A DNA stretch of 64,000 nucleotides from Lentisphaerota bacterium. Lineage in GTDB: Bacteria > Verrucomicrobiota > Lentisphaeria > Victivallales > Victivallaceae. This document shows, in pieces, positions 34,734 to 44,008 of the stretch; positions within the stretch are counted from its first letter, which is position 1; each line of letters starts with the position of its first letter. The notes beneath the pieces are model-generated. The model was not told the DNA's origin. It saw only the letters and a program-made list of their open reading frames with translations, and did no database searches. The translations under genes and the position numbers were made by a program. Location of the stretch: the NCBI GenBank assembly GCA_015061805.1, contig SUVV01000015.1, forward strand, positions 1-64,000, in the 5' to 3' direction.

Positions 34734-36044
34734 TCAGAGATCGGTCGATTTTACAGTCATGCTCAATTTGTCGATGACTTTGATATACTCCGGAATGGGG
34801 AGCAGATCTTTTTTTCTGGCGGCGATCACTTTACCCTTTTCTGCATCATTGCAGAGCAGGTCGATCGCGATCAGGGTATTCAGGATCGAATTCTCAATGT
34901 AGGCTTTGTACTGGTCGCCGATGCCGTAGTTGATGCCGTGGCTGGTTCCCCTGCCGCCCAGACAGTAGCCGTGGACCGCCGGGATCACCGTGGCGATATC
35001 GCCCATGTCGGTACAGCTGGCAAAGAATTTGTCATTGGGAGTGAATTCGGTTTCCGGAGAGATTTCGCGGATGACGCTGCACATGAGTTCACCCAGTTCC
35101 GGATCGTTGTAAAGCGGCATGAAGCCGTGGATAGTTTCAACGGAAGCCTCGCACTCTGCGGCTTTGGCGGCATACATCACCACTTGATCGAAACGGTCAT
35201 TGAGCGAAACGATGCTTTCCAGATCGGGCGCCCGGAGCATGTATTCCAGAGTGACGTTATCGGGGATGATATTCACCGCATCGCCGCCGTTACTGATAAT
35301 GCCGTGGATGCGGACGTAGGGATCGTTGCTGTAGACTTCACGGAGCATGGCGATCGCATTGAGTGCCATTGTCGCTCCATTGAGGGCATTGTGACCTTTC
35401 TGCGGAGATGCCGCGTGGCAGCTTTTACCATGAATGGTGATCTTTTTGTTGACACATCCGTTGTGATCGTTGTATCCGTAGTGGGCGCTCAAGTGGTGCA
35501 TGTAAGAGATATCCACATCATCGAAAACGCCTTCGCGCAGCAGTTGGGATTTGCCGGAGATTGATTTGATTTTTCCGGAATCGATCAAAGTTTTGCGGTA
35601 ATCCAGTTCGATGCCCTCTTCGGCGGGGGTGGCAATCAGAGCGATCTTGCCGCACAGTGAATCCAGCACTCCGGATTCGAGCAGCCCGATGGCGCTGCCG
35701 ATCAGACTGGTGGCGCTGGCATTGTGACCGCAGGCGTGGACGGCGCCGGTCACAGGGTCACATTCCGGGTGGTTGGGCAGGACGAGCGAATCCAGTTCGC
35801 CGAGGATTGCAATGGTGGGGCCGGGGCGTCCGGTATCGATATCGGCGCGGAAACCGGTCAATGCCAGACCGGTCTTGACTTCAAGCCCCATATCCTGAAG
35901 CAGTTTGACCAGATAGGCGGAGGTTTTTTCTTCGCGGAAACCGGGTTCCGGATTTTTCCAGATGTGAGTTCCGATAGAACAGAGAAATTCGTTTTTAGCA
36001 TTGATCGCTTTGATCGCCGCATCATGAAGCGCCTGATTTTTCAT
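34734..36044 (-). CDS. M20-family amidohydrolase, AbgB-like
   Basis: A 436-residue metallo-amidohydrolase. GRPGPTIAILGELDSL and AVHACGHNASATS carry metal ligands, ATPAEEG the catalytic Glu, and THGINYG-type His lies near the C-terminus (GTSHGINYG). An inserted dimerisation domain begins at NKKITIHGKSCHAASPQKG. The family includes p-aminobenzoyl-glutamate and N-acyl-amino-acid hydrolases. I start it at 36044, preceded by AAGGAA, not at 36110. It is a single-gene transcript with its own promoter and terminator. Confidence 0.85.
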   Translation of the reverse strand: MKNQALHDAAIKAINAKNEFLCSIGTHIWKNPEPGFREEKTSAYLVKLLQDMGLEVKTGLALTGFRADIDTGRPGPTIAILGELDSLVLPNHPECDPVTGAVHACGHNASATSLIGSAIGLLESGVLDSLCGKIALIATPAEEGIELDYRKTLIDSGKIKSISGKSQLLREGVFDDVDISYMHHLSAHYGYNDHNGCVNKKITIHGKSCHAASPQKGHNALNGATMALNAIAMLREVYSNDPYVRIHGIISNGGDAVNIIPDNVTLEYMLRAPDLESIVSLNDRFDQVVMYAAKAAECEASVETIHGFMPLYNDPELGELMCSVIREISPETEFTPNDKFFASCTDMGDIATVIPAVHGYCLGGRGTSHGINYGIGDQYKAYIENSILNTLIAIDLLCNDAEKGKVIAARKKDLLPIPEYIKVIDKLSMTVKSTDL

Positions 36045-36081
36045 AAATGATTTCCTTTTTTTGGATAAAATTGTTTCCGGA

Positions 36082-36110
36082 AATATATCATTGCACATAT
36101 TTTCTGTCAA
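36082..36110 (-). promoter_or_regulatory. Promoter of the M20 amidohydrolase gene
   Basis: On the minus strand TTGACA (36105-36110), 17 bp, TATATT (36082-36087), preceded by TGA. It is the closest match to the sigma-70 consensus -35 in the window. Confidence 0.65.
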
Positions 36111-36142
36111 GCAAAAAAAAGTATTTCTTTGCAGAAAAACAC

Positions 36143-36170
36143 TTGAATTTTTACGCTCAAGGTATATATT
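36143..36170 (+). promoter_or_regulatory. Promoter of the first Gfo/Idh/MocA gene
   Basis: TTGAAT (36143-36148), 16 bp, TATATT (36165-36170). Divergent from the M20 promoter; the -35 boxes are about 30 bp apart, leaving room for a shared regulator. Confidence 0.55.
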
Positions 36171-36226
36171 CTACCTGAAACACCAACTGAATGAAAACCA
36201 TATAAGAGAATGGAGATTTTAATAAA

Positions 36227-37552
36227 ATGGCAAAAAAACGTTTTGCTCTTATCGGAACCGGCGCCAGATCGACGATGTATATCCGCGCTCTTGCCAATGG
36301 GACCTATAAAGATTACGCTGAACTGGTCGCGTTGTGCGATATGAACCCGGGACGGCTTGAATATTTCACCAAACAGCTTAAGGAAAAGTATTCTCACGAA
36401 GCGGTTCCGACCTACAGCCACCTCGAATTTGAAAAGATGATCGCGGAAACCCGACCGGATACGGTCATCGTTACCACCATCGACCGCACTCACCATATCT
36501 ACGCCTGCCGCGCCATGGAACTCGGATGCGATGTCATTTCCGAAAAACCGATGACCGTCGATCCCGAAAAGTGTCAGATGATCATCGATACCCAGAAACG
36601 CACCGGCAAAAAATTCACCGTGGCGTTCAACTACCGCTACAGCCCGCGCAATACCCGGGTCAAAGAGCTGCTGGACAGCGGCATTTGCGGAGAAATCACC
36701 AGCATCAACTTTGAATGGCTGCTCGATACCAATCATGGAGCGGATTACTTCCGCCGCTGGCACCGCGACAAACGGAATTCCGGTGGATTGATGGTTCACA
36801 AATCCACCCATCACTTCGATCTGGTCAATTGGTGGATCAATTCCAAACCCAAGACGGTCTATGCCATGGGCGATCTGAAGTTCTACGGCAGAGACAATGC
36901 CGAACGGCGCGGTGTTACCGAATTTTACTATCGTTCCAAAGACCGGGATGTGGCGCTTAATGACCCGTTTGCGTTGAGTGTTGCCAATGAGCGGGCGTTT
37001 TTCAAGGAATTCTATTTTGAAAACGAAAAGTATGACGGTTATCTCCGTGACCGCAGTGTTTTCTCTGACGGCATCAGCATCGAAGACAACATGAGTGTCA
37101 TGGTTCGCTATGAAAACAATGTGGTCATGAACTACACTCTCTGCGCCCATTGTCCCTATGAAGGTTACCGTATCTGTTTCAACGGCAGCAAAGGCCGTCT
37201 GGAATACTATGTCATCGAAAGCGGCTTCACCCAGATCGGCGAAGATCTGTCCACTTTCGGCAACCGCGAAGATGATGAAGCCCGTGACCGCAAAGATATG
37301 GCTCCGGAAATCCTTTTCCAGCCGCTCTGGGGCAAGCCGCAGGTATTCACCTACGAAGAAACTGACAAATCCGGTCACGGCGGCGGCGACCGCAAACTGT
37401 TGGACAACCTCTTTATCGGGGTCACCGATGATCCCTTCCATCATGCGGCGGACTTCCGCGACGGAGCGTATTCGATCCTGACCGGTATCGGAGCCAATAT
37501 TTCCATGGCGACCGGAGAAGCGGTCGAAGTTCAGAAACTTATCAAACTGTGA
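36227..37552 (+). CDS. Gfo/Idh/MocA-family oxidoreductase, first paralogue
   Basis: A 441-residue NAD(P)-dependent sugar or inositol dehydrogenase family protein. It has the Rossmann motif FALIGTGARSTMYIRAL, the catalytic Lys in ISEKPMTVD, NYRYSPRNTRVKELL and a helical motif GGLMVHKSTHHFDLVNWW with conserved His. The C-terminal domain is longer than in classic Gfo proteins. It resembles the protein at 54432 closely in layout (SGHGGGDRK versus GGHGGGDPL near the end). It probably oxidises or epimerises a sugar derivative released by the hydrolases. tRNA-Leu lies 12 bp behind it. Confidence 0.85.
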   Translation: MAKKRFALIGTGARSTMYIRALANGTYKDYAELVALCDMNPGRLEYFTKQLKEKYSHEAVPTYSHLEFEKMIAETRPDTVIVTTIDRTHHIYACRAMELGCDVISEKPMTVDPEKCQMIIDTQKRTGKKFTVAFNYRYSPRNTRVKELLDSGICGEITSINFEWLLDTNHGADYFRRWHRDKRNSGGLMVHKSTHHFDLVNWWINSKPKTVYAMGDLKFYGRDNAERRGVTEFYYRSKDRDVALNDPFALSVANERAFFKEFYFENEKYDGYLRDRSVFSDGISIEDNMSVMVRYENNVVMNYTLCAHCPYEGYRICFNGSKGRLEYYVIESGFTQIGEDLSTFGNREDDEARDRKDMAPEILFQPLWGKPQVFTYEETDKSGHGGGDRKLLDNLFIGVTDDPFHHAADFRDGAYSILTGIGANISMATGEAVEVQKLIKL

Positions 37553-37564
37553 TCAGTTGTCCGG

Positions 37565-37649
37565 GCGCGATTGGTGAAATTGGCAGACACGCAGGATTTA
37601 GGTTCCTGTACCGCAAGGTGTGTGGGTTCAAGTCCCACATCGCGCACCA
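37565..37649 (+). tRNA. tRNA-Leu (anticodon UAG)
   Basis: Acceptor arm gcgcgat (37565-37571) pairs with atcgcgc (37639-37645); the gene-encoded end is ACCA. The anticodon stem cagga/tcctg encloses the loop tttaggt, so the anticodon is UAG, reading CUA. A long variable arm and the T-loop ggttcaagtcc fit a class II tRNA. Length is 85 bases. It lies between the Gfo/Idh/MocA and SGNH genes with no obvious promoter of its own. Confidence 0.95.
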
Positions 37650-37679
37650 GTTGATTTTTCAAGATAAGGGTATTCGGTT

Positions 37680-38774
37680 ATGAGTGATGATATCCGCAAG
37701 ATCGATCGCGATATGGATTTCAAAATCCAGCGCGGAGACGGGATGGATTGGTATTCCGCTGATGACCGGCCGTTTGTGCTGGATGGACTTTACTGGCGAA
37801 AGCCGGGAGGAGATTTCCGGCGGATCCCGGAAGGGTATCATATTTCTCCGTGCATCGATCAGACACTTTCGTATCACACCGCCGGTGCGATGCTCCGCTT
37901 TGTTTCGGATGCCGACGAGATAAGAGTCGATGTCAAACTGTACAAAAATGCCCGGATGGATCACATGGCAGGCACCGGCAGTATGGGATTCGACCTCTAC
38001 TGCGGCAGAGGCAGTGCCAAAAAATATGTCGGCACCACCCGTTTTGACCGTTCGCTTGATGAGTATTGCGTTACCATCTTTGAACGCGGTGAACGGGAAC
38101 ACCGGGAGCGGGAATTCACATTGCATTTTCCGCTTTACAGCGGTGTTGCTGATTTCCGTATCGGATTGAATGTCGGAGCTTCGGTCAAGGCGCCTTCGGC
38201 GTGGAGCGATGATCGTCCGATAGCAGTTTACGGAACCAGTATTCAGCAGGGCGGATGCGCCAGTCGTCCGGGAATGTGTCACACCAATATCATGAGCCGG
38301 ATGCTGAATCGTCCTTTTATCAATCTTGGGTTTTCCGGTAACGGCAAAGGCGAAGCGGCAGCGGCTGAACTGCTGGCAACTGTCGAAAATCCGGCAATGT
38401 TCGTGTTGGACTATGCCGGGAATGCCAAAAACGCCGGTTTGATCGCAACCCTGTCTCCTTTTATTGATATTTTGAGAGCAAAGCACCCGGAAATTCCGAT
38501 ATTGATGGTTTCCATGACCCCATGGAAAGATGAACTTGAACAGTGCGAATGTACCGGCAGCCGTATGGCGCAGACGATGATCTTCCTTGAAGAATTGCGC
38601 CGCCGCCGGGAAAACGGGGACAAAAATATCCATTTTCTCGATGGTTACGGACTGTATGGTGCTGATCCGACGGAGTGTACGGTGGATGGAGTTCATGCGA
38701 CCGATCTCGGATTTCTCATGATCGCCCGGCGTATGGCGCCGGTAATTTCCGGAATTCTGGATGGCGCGGAGTGA
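37680..38774 (+). CDS. SGNH/GDSL-type hydrolase
   Basis: A 364-residue two-domain esterase. Residues 1-170 are a beta-sandwich-like N-terminal domain. Block I with the nucleophile Ser is VYGTSIQQGG (near residue 182), block II Gly is in LGFSGNGKGE, and block V is DGVHATDLGF with Asp and His. Block III appears as DYAGNAKN. The type removes acetyl or acyl groups from glycans. No signal peptide is seen, so it is probably cytoplasmic. It follows the tRNA by 30 bp. Confidence 0.8.
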   Translation: MSDDIRKIDRDMDFKIQRGDGMDWYSADDRPFVLDGLYWRKPGGDFRRIPEGYHISPCIDQTLSYHTAGAMLRFVSDADEIRVDVKLYKNARMDHMAGTGSMGFDLYCGRGSAKKYVGTTRFDRSLDEYCVTIFERGEREHREREFTLHFPLYSGVADFRIGLNVGASVKAPSAWSDDRPIAVYGTSIQQGGCASRPGMCHTNIMSRMLNRPFINLGFSGNGKGEAAAAELLATVENPAMFVLDYAGNAKNAGLIATLSPFIDILRAKHPEIPILMVSMTPWKDELEQCECTGSRMAQTMIFLEELRRRRENGDKNIHFLDGYGLYGADPTECTVDGVHATDLGFLMIARRMAPVISGILDGAE

Positions 38775-38790
38775 AAAGAGTATTCCGCAT

Positions 38791-38818
38791 TTGATTTTTA
38801 TGTAAAGTGATTTATTTT
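38791..38818 (+). promoter_or_regulatory. Possible promoter of the AhpD-like gene
   Basis: TTGATT (38791-38796), 16 bp, TATTTT (38813-38818). Weak match; the gene at 38853 has a strong AAGGAGATATATC ribosome site. Confidence 0.35.
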
Positions 38819-38852
38819 GATATTTTGAACCGATAACGAAAGGAGATATATC

Positions 38853-39230
38853 ATGGCTTCAATCAAAATGTATGAAAAAAACGGCGATGCCAAAGCGCAG
38901 CAGATCCAGAGCAATCTGGAGAAACATTTCGGCAAACTCCCCAACGTTTTCAAAGCGATGGGACGCAACGGGGATTTCCTCGAAGCGATGCTCAAACTTT
39001 CTGAAGTTGCCGGAAAAGGCCTCGATGCCAAGACCAAAGAACTTATCATCATCGCAGTAAGTGCGGTCAACGGATGTGTCTACTGCCTGGATGCCCACCG
39101 TTCTGCGGCACTTCAGGCGGGTGTGACCGATGAAGAGATCACGGCGGCGATCGAAGTTGCGGCAGCGATTTCTGCATTCAACAACTTCAACAAGGGCATC
39201 GATCTCGAATCTGACCTCAAGAGTAAATAA
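38853..39230 (+). CDS. Carboxymuconolactone decarboxylase/AhpD-like peroxidase-fold protein
   Basis: A 125-residue all-alpha protein. The redox motif VNGCVYCLDAHRSAAL has the CxxC plus His pattern of AhpD-type alkylhydroperoxidases, and LDAKTKELIIIAVSAV before it is the family core helix. It is likely to act in thiol-dependent peroxide removal. A strong Shine-Dalgarno site and its own terminator suggest good expression from a single-gene transcript. Confidence 0.85.
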   Translation: MASIKMYEKNGDAKAQQIQSNLEKHFGKLPNVFKAMGRNGDFLEAMLKLSEVAGKGLDAKTKELIIIAVSAVNGCVYCLDAHRSAALQAGVTDEEITAAIEVAAAISAFNNFNKGIDLESDLKSK

Positions 39231-39246
39231 GTTTTTGAATTCTTTC

Positions 39247-39289
39247 GGGGCTGCGGCAAACCGGTCAGGTGTGCCGCAGCCCCTTTTTT
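39247..39289 (+). terminator. Intrinsic terminator after the AhpD-like gene
   Basis: A 12-bp stem (39247-39258 with 39272-39283) with a 13-base loop is followed by six T. Confidence 0.9.
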
Positions 39290-39298
39290 ATCCGTGAT

Positions 39299-39829
39299 TC
39301 AGTACAATGATTCGCCGTTGGCATCGATGGCGACGACCAGCGGGAGATCTTTGACTTCGATCCGGTAGATCGCTTCCGGGCCGAGGTCTTCAAAGGCGAC
39401 GACATCAGCTTTTACGATAGAACGGGCAATCAAGGCTCCGGCGCCGCCGGTTGCGGCAAAGTAGAGCGCACCATACTCTTTCATGGCGTCTTTTACGGCG
39501 GCGTTGCGATCACCTTTGCCGATCATGCCGCGCAAAGAACATTCCCTGATCAGCCGGGGAGAATAGGCATCCATCCTTCCGCTGGTGGTGGGACCTGCGG
39601 AACCGATGACCCGTCCCGGAGGAGCCGGACAGGGGCCGACAAAATAGATGAGTTGACCGTCGAGATCGACCGGAAGTTTTTCCTGATTGTCCAGCATGGT
39701 ACAAAGCCGCTTGTGGGCGGCATCCCGGCCGGTGTAGATGACCCCGGAGAGCATGACGATGTCTCCTGCTTTGAGGGAACGGACGGTTTCTTCTGAAATC
39801 GGAGTGGTAAGTTTGATCGTCTGGCTCAT
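39299..39829 (-). CDS. Class I fumarase / tartrate dehydratase beta subunit
   Basis: A 176-residue swivel-domain subunit of a two-subunit Fe-S hydro-lyase. The family motifs LKAGDIVMLSGVIYTGRDAAHKRL, split here as AGDIVMLSG and YTGRDAAHKR, and GSAGPTTSGRMD are clear, as is MIGKGDRN. It joins the alpha subunit, whose stop overlaps its start by 4 bp, to hydrate fumarate to malate (or dehydrate a related hydroxy acid). Confidence 0.9.
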   Translation of the reverse strand: MSQTIKLTTPISEETVRSLKAGDIVMLSGVIYTGRDAAHKRLCTMLDNQEKLPVDLDGQLIYFVGPCPAPPGRVIGSAGPTTSGRMDAYSPRLIRECSLRGMIGKGDRNAAVKDAMKEYGALYFAATGGAGALIARSIVKADVVAFEDLGPEAIYRIEVKDLPLVVAIDANGESLY

Positions 39830-40671
39830 AATTCAATCTCCGCGTGACGTGCTGCATGACAGTTGATATTCACCGCGACCGGCAGACTTGCCAAATGGCA
39901 CGGGAAAAATTCGATATGGCAGCTCAAACTGGTGATCTTGCCGCCAAGTCCTTGGGGGCCGACTCCGGAAGCGTTGATTTTTTCGAGGATTTCGGCTTCC
40001 AGTTCAGCATAACGGGGATCAGCAGAGGGGGTTCCTACTTTACGGAGGAGCGCTTTTTTAGCGAGATACGCCGCGTATTCCATGGTTCCGCCGATGCCGA
40101 CACCGACGACTGTCGGAGGGCAGGGGTTGCCGCCGGCATTGACGACACTGTTTACCACGAAATCGACCACTCCGGCACGGCCTTCCGAGGGCTTGAGCAT
40201 CTTGAGGGCGCTCATATTTTCCGAGCCGCCGCCCTTGGGGGCAAGGGTGATTTTGAGTTTGTCGCCGGGAACACTTTTCAAGTGGACGATGCACGGGGTA
40301 TTGGTGGTGGTGTTCTTGCGGTCGAAAAGCGGGTCGGCAACGATGGATTTGCGCAGATAGAAATCCTTGTATCCCTGGATCGTGCCGAGGGTCAGCGCCT
40401 CTTCGACCGTACCGGAATCAAGTTTTACATCACAGCCCATTTCCACAAAATAGACCGCAAAACCGGTGTCCTGACAGAGTGGCATATTTTCTTTAGCGGC
40501 GATGTCGGCATTTTCCAGATACTGCCGGAAAAACTCTTTACCGAGAGCGCTGGTTTCAGCAGCGCTCCCTTTTTTGAGGGCATCGAGCACATCAGGCGGC
40601 AGCAGGCAGGCGGCTTTACCGCACATGGCTCGTACTTGTGAAACTACATCATCAAAGGCAATCGTACGCAT
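39826..40671 (-). CDS. Class I fumarase / tartrate dehydratase alpha subunit
   Basis: A 281-residue catalytic subunit. Cluster Cys ligands are visible in MPLCQDTGF and GGNPCPPTVVG, with a further Cys in SLSCHIEFFP or its vicinity; TNTPCIVH is also conserved. GIGGTMEYAAYLAKKALLR, seen as GGTMEYAAYLAKKAL, is typical. It works in the TCA cycle or a reductive fumarate branch and would be oxygen-sensitive, which fits an anaerobe. It starts 3 bp after the preceding gene in the same operon. Confidence 0.9.
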   Translation of the reverse strand: MRTIAFDDVVSQVRAMCGKAACLLPPDVLDALKKGSAAETSALGKEFFRQYLENADIAAKENMPLCQDTGFAVYFVEMGCDVKLDSGTVEEALTLGTIQGYKDFYLRKSIVADPLFDRKNTTTNTPCIVHLKSVPGDKLKITLAPKGGGSENMSALKMLKPSEGRAGVVDFVVNSVVNAGGNPCPPTVVGVGIGGTMEYAAYLAKKALLRKVGTPSADPRYAELEAEILEKINASGVGPQGLGGKITSLSCHIEFFPCHLASLPVAVNINCHAARHAEIEL

Positions 40672-40674
40672 TGT

Positions 40675-43056
40675 TCACTCCGGGAAATTGCAGAAAAATT
40701 TGATATAAGCCCGATCGGGTTCCAGATCGTTGAGGAATTCCAGCCGGTAGGAATTTTTACCTTCGGCATTGTCGGAAAGATGCACATAGCAGAAGCTGTA
40801 GAATGGCATATCGCCGCTGGCGTGGGTGCTGTAGACCGCCAGTTTCACTTTGCCTTTGAAGTTGAAGTCATTGAGCCGGATGACCGGAGTGCTGTCACCG
40901 GCAAAGAGATTGTCTTTACCGATGTGTTCAGCGTTGACCCCGTTGCGGTCGATCCAGCAGAGGTGGTTGAATTTGCCATCTTCATCAATGAAACCGAAAG
41001 CAAAGGAGTTGTTGTAAAGGTCAACCGTCATGGAATCTTCGTAAGGGGTCGGCGAGATTTCGGGGACTTCGATCCGGAGATAGGTTTCTTTCCAGGTGGG
41101 AGGTTCGTTGCGGAGTTTGCGCTGTGCTTCGACCCGTTCAAGGTAGAGTTTGCCGGTTGCCGAAAGCGGTGCTTCCGGGGCGAGATAACGGTCGAGCATA
41201 CTCATCGCATCGAGTTCCGGAGCGGTGAAGAGAATACCGCAGACTCCGAAACCTCCGATCCGGATTTTCGCCGGAATTTCAGAAACGGTTTCTGCTTTGC
41301 CGTCGACCAGCAGGGTCTTTTTGAAGTTGGAAACATCAATGCCCATGCGTGCAAAATCCATGGAAACATCCAGGTCACGGGTTTCATTTTTGAAGTTGGA
41401 GAAGATCGCCAGCACCAGATTGTTTCTGGAACTGATGAAGACATAGTGGCCGTCATCCTGATTTTTGGCAAAGACATCGCGGCTGTTGTAGTCGTTGACG
41501 ATACGGAGATTGCGTTCTCTGCGGACAATGCTCCAGAGTTTCCAGATCGGGATGAAGCTCTGATCGTTGATGCCGGGAACACGCGGGTGGACCAGACTGC
41601 TGGTGAGGAACTGTTCTCCGAGGTTGCTGTGAGGGTACTGACCGCTGGCGGCGATGTATGGGACGATCTCGGGAGAGGCATATTCGGGGAATGCTGCACT
41701 CCACAGCGTGCCGACGCCCTGCGCGGACATGCTGTAATAGTCATACTCTTTTCTGCCGCGGATGAGCAGACCGCGTTCACCTTCACCGGAAACGTAACCG
41801 CTCATAAAGCCCATGGTTATCGCACTGAATGAGGGGCCGGTGTGGCTGTAGAAAACGCCGTCGGGTCCGATTTGTTCGCGGAGTTTCCGCATGATGTGAT
41901 AATATTTGCGGAAAGGTATTCTTCCGCCGCAGAAAAGTTCCGTGGGCGGCAGGCTGTGTCCGTAGGGACTGCCGTAGTCCATATACAGACCGTCATAGTT
42001 GTATTTCAGCAGATGTTTGAACCATGCTGCGTACCGCATGGCGATCGATTCTTCGGTGCCGCGGATGTAGACTGCCAGCCGGATATCGGCGGCATGGAGG
42101 GCATCGCGGAGTTTTTCAAAGGCGGCGGGGTCGAAGGGTACGCCGTCATTCTGGGTATCCATGCGCCAGTTTTCGTGCATGATGAAAACGTCGCATTTGG
42201 AAGCGATCACGGCGGCGATGGTTTCATCCGACGGATAGCGTTCGTAATTATCAAAGTAGTGGTACATTCTGACTGGCGGCTGAATCCGTTCGGTGTGCGC
42301 CGGACGGATGACCCAGCCCCACTGATTGCGGACTTGATTGATGACCGGGCGGGGGAAAGCGGATTTTTGCATTTTCCAGGAGATTTCCGGAGAAAGACCG
42401 TCCCAGCGGATGGAACTCACACCGTCTTCGCGCTTATTGGAAAGCGTGCTGTGTCCTTCCATGATGAGTTCCATGTAGAACTGCGGCGCGAATTCCCGGG
42501 TGAGGTTGAAGTTGACCATCGGGACGATCGCCTTGAAATCCCGGTCATCTCCGGGTTCGATGAAGCGTTCAGTCTGGGCGGTGATGAGCGTACCGTCGAT
42601 AACCGCCGGGCGTTCACGGAAGCACCAGCGCAGATCGTCAAAGGAGGAGAAATCCGGTTTCGCTTTGAGTTCAAAACGGGAAATGCCGACCGAGTGGATA
42701 TCCCGGACAAAGAAGACCATGTTGGTAAAGGCGACGCCGTCATGATAGAATTCATGGCGCAAAGTCATCAGGTATTCGGGATACTCTTTGCCATATTGAT
42801 CTTTGAAGGTGACATTGATGAAATCGACATGGGTGGCACCGTCTTCTTCATCGTCATAGATCCGGAGATTTTCCGGTTTGGCAAAGGGGCGGAGGATGGA
42901 ACCGTTTTCCAGTTCAGCTTCCAGTTTCCAGGCTCCGGGGGTGAATACGGCAGTTTCCCGTCCGTCACCTTCGAGTGCGGTGACTTTCCCGGGCAGGCCG
43001 CCGTATTCTGCCGGAAATTCGACGGTGATTTTTCCACATTTGATCTCTGCCAACAT
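40675..43056 (-). CDS. Uncharacterised glycoside-hydrolase-like protein
   Basis: A 793-residue protein without a signal peptide. The N-terminal 240 residues are beta-sandwich-like. A TIM-barrel-like core follows, with DVFIMHENWRMD near residue 290 and LKYNYDGLYMDYGSPYGH near 355, where Asp359 and neighbours resemble GH31/GH36 catalytic strands. Two beta-rich C-terminal domains end it. It may belong to the DUF6259-type glycosidase-like families, but I cannot name one. AAGGAG precedes the ATG. It lies 3 bp before fumarase alpha and 19 bp after the EamA gene, so all four are probably one transcript. Confidence 0.6.
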   Translation of the reverse strand: MLAEIKCGKITVEFPAEYGGLPGKVTALEGDGRETAVFTPGAWKLEAELENGSILRPFAKPENLRIYDDEEDGATHVDFINVTFKDQYGKEYPEYLMTLRHEFYHDGVAFTNMVFFVRDIHSVGISRFELKAKPDFSSFDDLRWCFRERPAVIDGTLITAQTERFIEPGDDRDFKAIVPMVNFNLTREFAPQFYMELIMEGHSTLSNKREDGVSSIRWDGLSPEISWKMQKSAFPRPVINQVRNQWGWVIRPAHTERIQPPVRMYHYFDNYERYPSDETIAAVIASKCDVFIMHENWRMDTQNDGVPFDPAAFEKLRDALHAADIRLAVYIRGTEESIAMRYAAWFKHLLKYNYDGLYMDYGSPYGHSLPPTELFCGGRIPFRKYYHIMRKLREQIGPDGVFYSHTGPSFSAITMGFMSGYVSGEGERGLLIRGRKEYDYYSMSAQGVGTLWSAAFPEYASPEIVPYIAASGQYPHSNLGEQFLTSSLVHPRVPGINDQSFIPIWKLWSIVRRERNLRIVNDYNSRDVFAKNQDDGHYVFISSRNNLVLAIFSNFKNETRDLDVSMDFARMGIDVSNFKKTLLVDGKAETVSEIPAKIRIGGFGVCGILFTAPELDAMSMLDRYLAPEAPLSATGKLYLERVEAQRKLRNEPPTWKETYLRIEVPEISPTPYEDSMTVDLYNNSFAFGFIDEDGKFNHLCWIDRNGVNAEHIGKDNLFAGDSTPVIRLNDFNFKGKVKLAVYSTHASGDMPFYSFCYVHLSDNAEGKNSYRLEFLNDLEPDRAYIKFFCNFPE

Positions 43057-43075
43057 AAAATATATCTCCTTTTTT

Positions 43076-43933
43076 TTACAGTTTTATACTCAACAGAAGC
43101 AGTGCCGCGACTCCGCAGAACAGGGCCATGAATTTACAGACAGTAAGTTTTTCTTTAAGTATCAGCGCACTCAAAATAAAGGTGAGGATGAAACTCATCT
43201 GCATTATCGGTAAAACGATACTGGCGTTGCCCAGACGGACGGAGTGGGCCATGAAAAAGACGATGCCGAAGACAAACAAGCCGGAAAGCACTCCGTAACC
43301 GGCAATTTTTTTATCCGGCACTCCGGAACTTCCGTTTTGCCGCTCCCGGAGATAAAAGTAAATCAATCCGCCGATGATCCAGCAGAGCGCATTGACCAGA
43401 TTGACCCCGTTCGCTGAAGCGCCCAGATTGAATGCGTATTTGTAGGACAATCCCATCCCCGCCCGGAGGATCGCGGCGATTATGACCAGTACGATACCGA
43501 GTTTGGCATCCTGCCGTTTCTCTCCGGAGTTGGAACCGGGAAGGAAAAAGAGTACCGCCGCAAATGCCAGCGCAATTCCCAACCCTTGCAGCAAAGTGTT
43601 GTTCTCTTTGAAAAGCAGCCATGCCCCGGGTACCACCAGCGCCAGATTGAGCCGGTAAATGGTCGAACACAGTCCGGCACTCTGTTTGCCCATGGCTTCG
43701 ATGAGCAGCAGATTTCCGGCGACGGAAAAGAATCCGGAAATCACCCCCCACAAGAGCGTGGTCTGCCAGTTCACTCCGCGCAAATCGGGCAGAAGCAATG
43801 AGGTCAATGCCCAGGCAATGCCGATGACAAAAACGAAAAGTCCGCGGGAGCGCGGCTTGCGGGCAAACAATTTGAAGACAAAATCGTTGGCGGCTGAACA
43901 GAATATACAACAGAAAGCAAAGACGATTGCCAT
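43076..43933 (-). CDS. EamA/DMT-family transporter
   Basis: A 285-residue protein with ten predicted membrane spans in two EamA repeats (FCCIFCSAANDFVFKLFA at the start, LTFILSALILKEKLTVCKFM at the end of repeat two). I start it at 43933 with AAGGAG upstream, not 63 bp earlier. The drug/metabolite transporter family moves small solutes across the inner membrane; here it probably imports or exports a substrate of the downstream glycosidase-like protein. Confidence 0.8.
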   Translation of the reverse strand: MAIVFAFCCIFCSAANDFVFKLFARKPRSRGLFVFVIGIAWALTSLLLPDLRGVNWQTTLLWGVISGFFSVAGNLLLIEAMGKQSAGLCSTIYRLNLALVVPGAWLLFKENNTLLQGLGIALAFAAVLFFLPGSNSGEKRQDAKLGIVLVIIAAILRAGMGLSYKYAFNLGASANGVNLVNALCWIIGGLIYFYLRERQNGSSGVPDKKIAGYGVLSGLFVFGIVFFMAHSVRLGNASIVLPIMQMSFILTFILSALILKEKLTVCKFMALFCGVAALLLLSIKL

Positions 43934-43967
43934 TTTAATTCTCCTTGAAAATCGTAAACACCGACTT

Positions 43968-43996
43968 AATATATCACATCCCCGGTGACAAGACAA
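43968..43996 (-). promoter_or_regulatory. Promoter of the EamA-glycosidase-fumarase operon
   Basis: On the minus strand TTGTCT (43991-43996), 17 bp, TATATT (43968-43973), preceded by TGA. Confidence 0.5.
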
Positions 43997-44008
43997 CCGT
44001 TTTTCAAA

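Noticed and set aside
37565-37649. tRNA-Leu as an attachment site of an integrated element
   Set aside because: No integrase, no repeated 3' tRNA fragment and no change in base use nearby.
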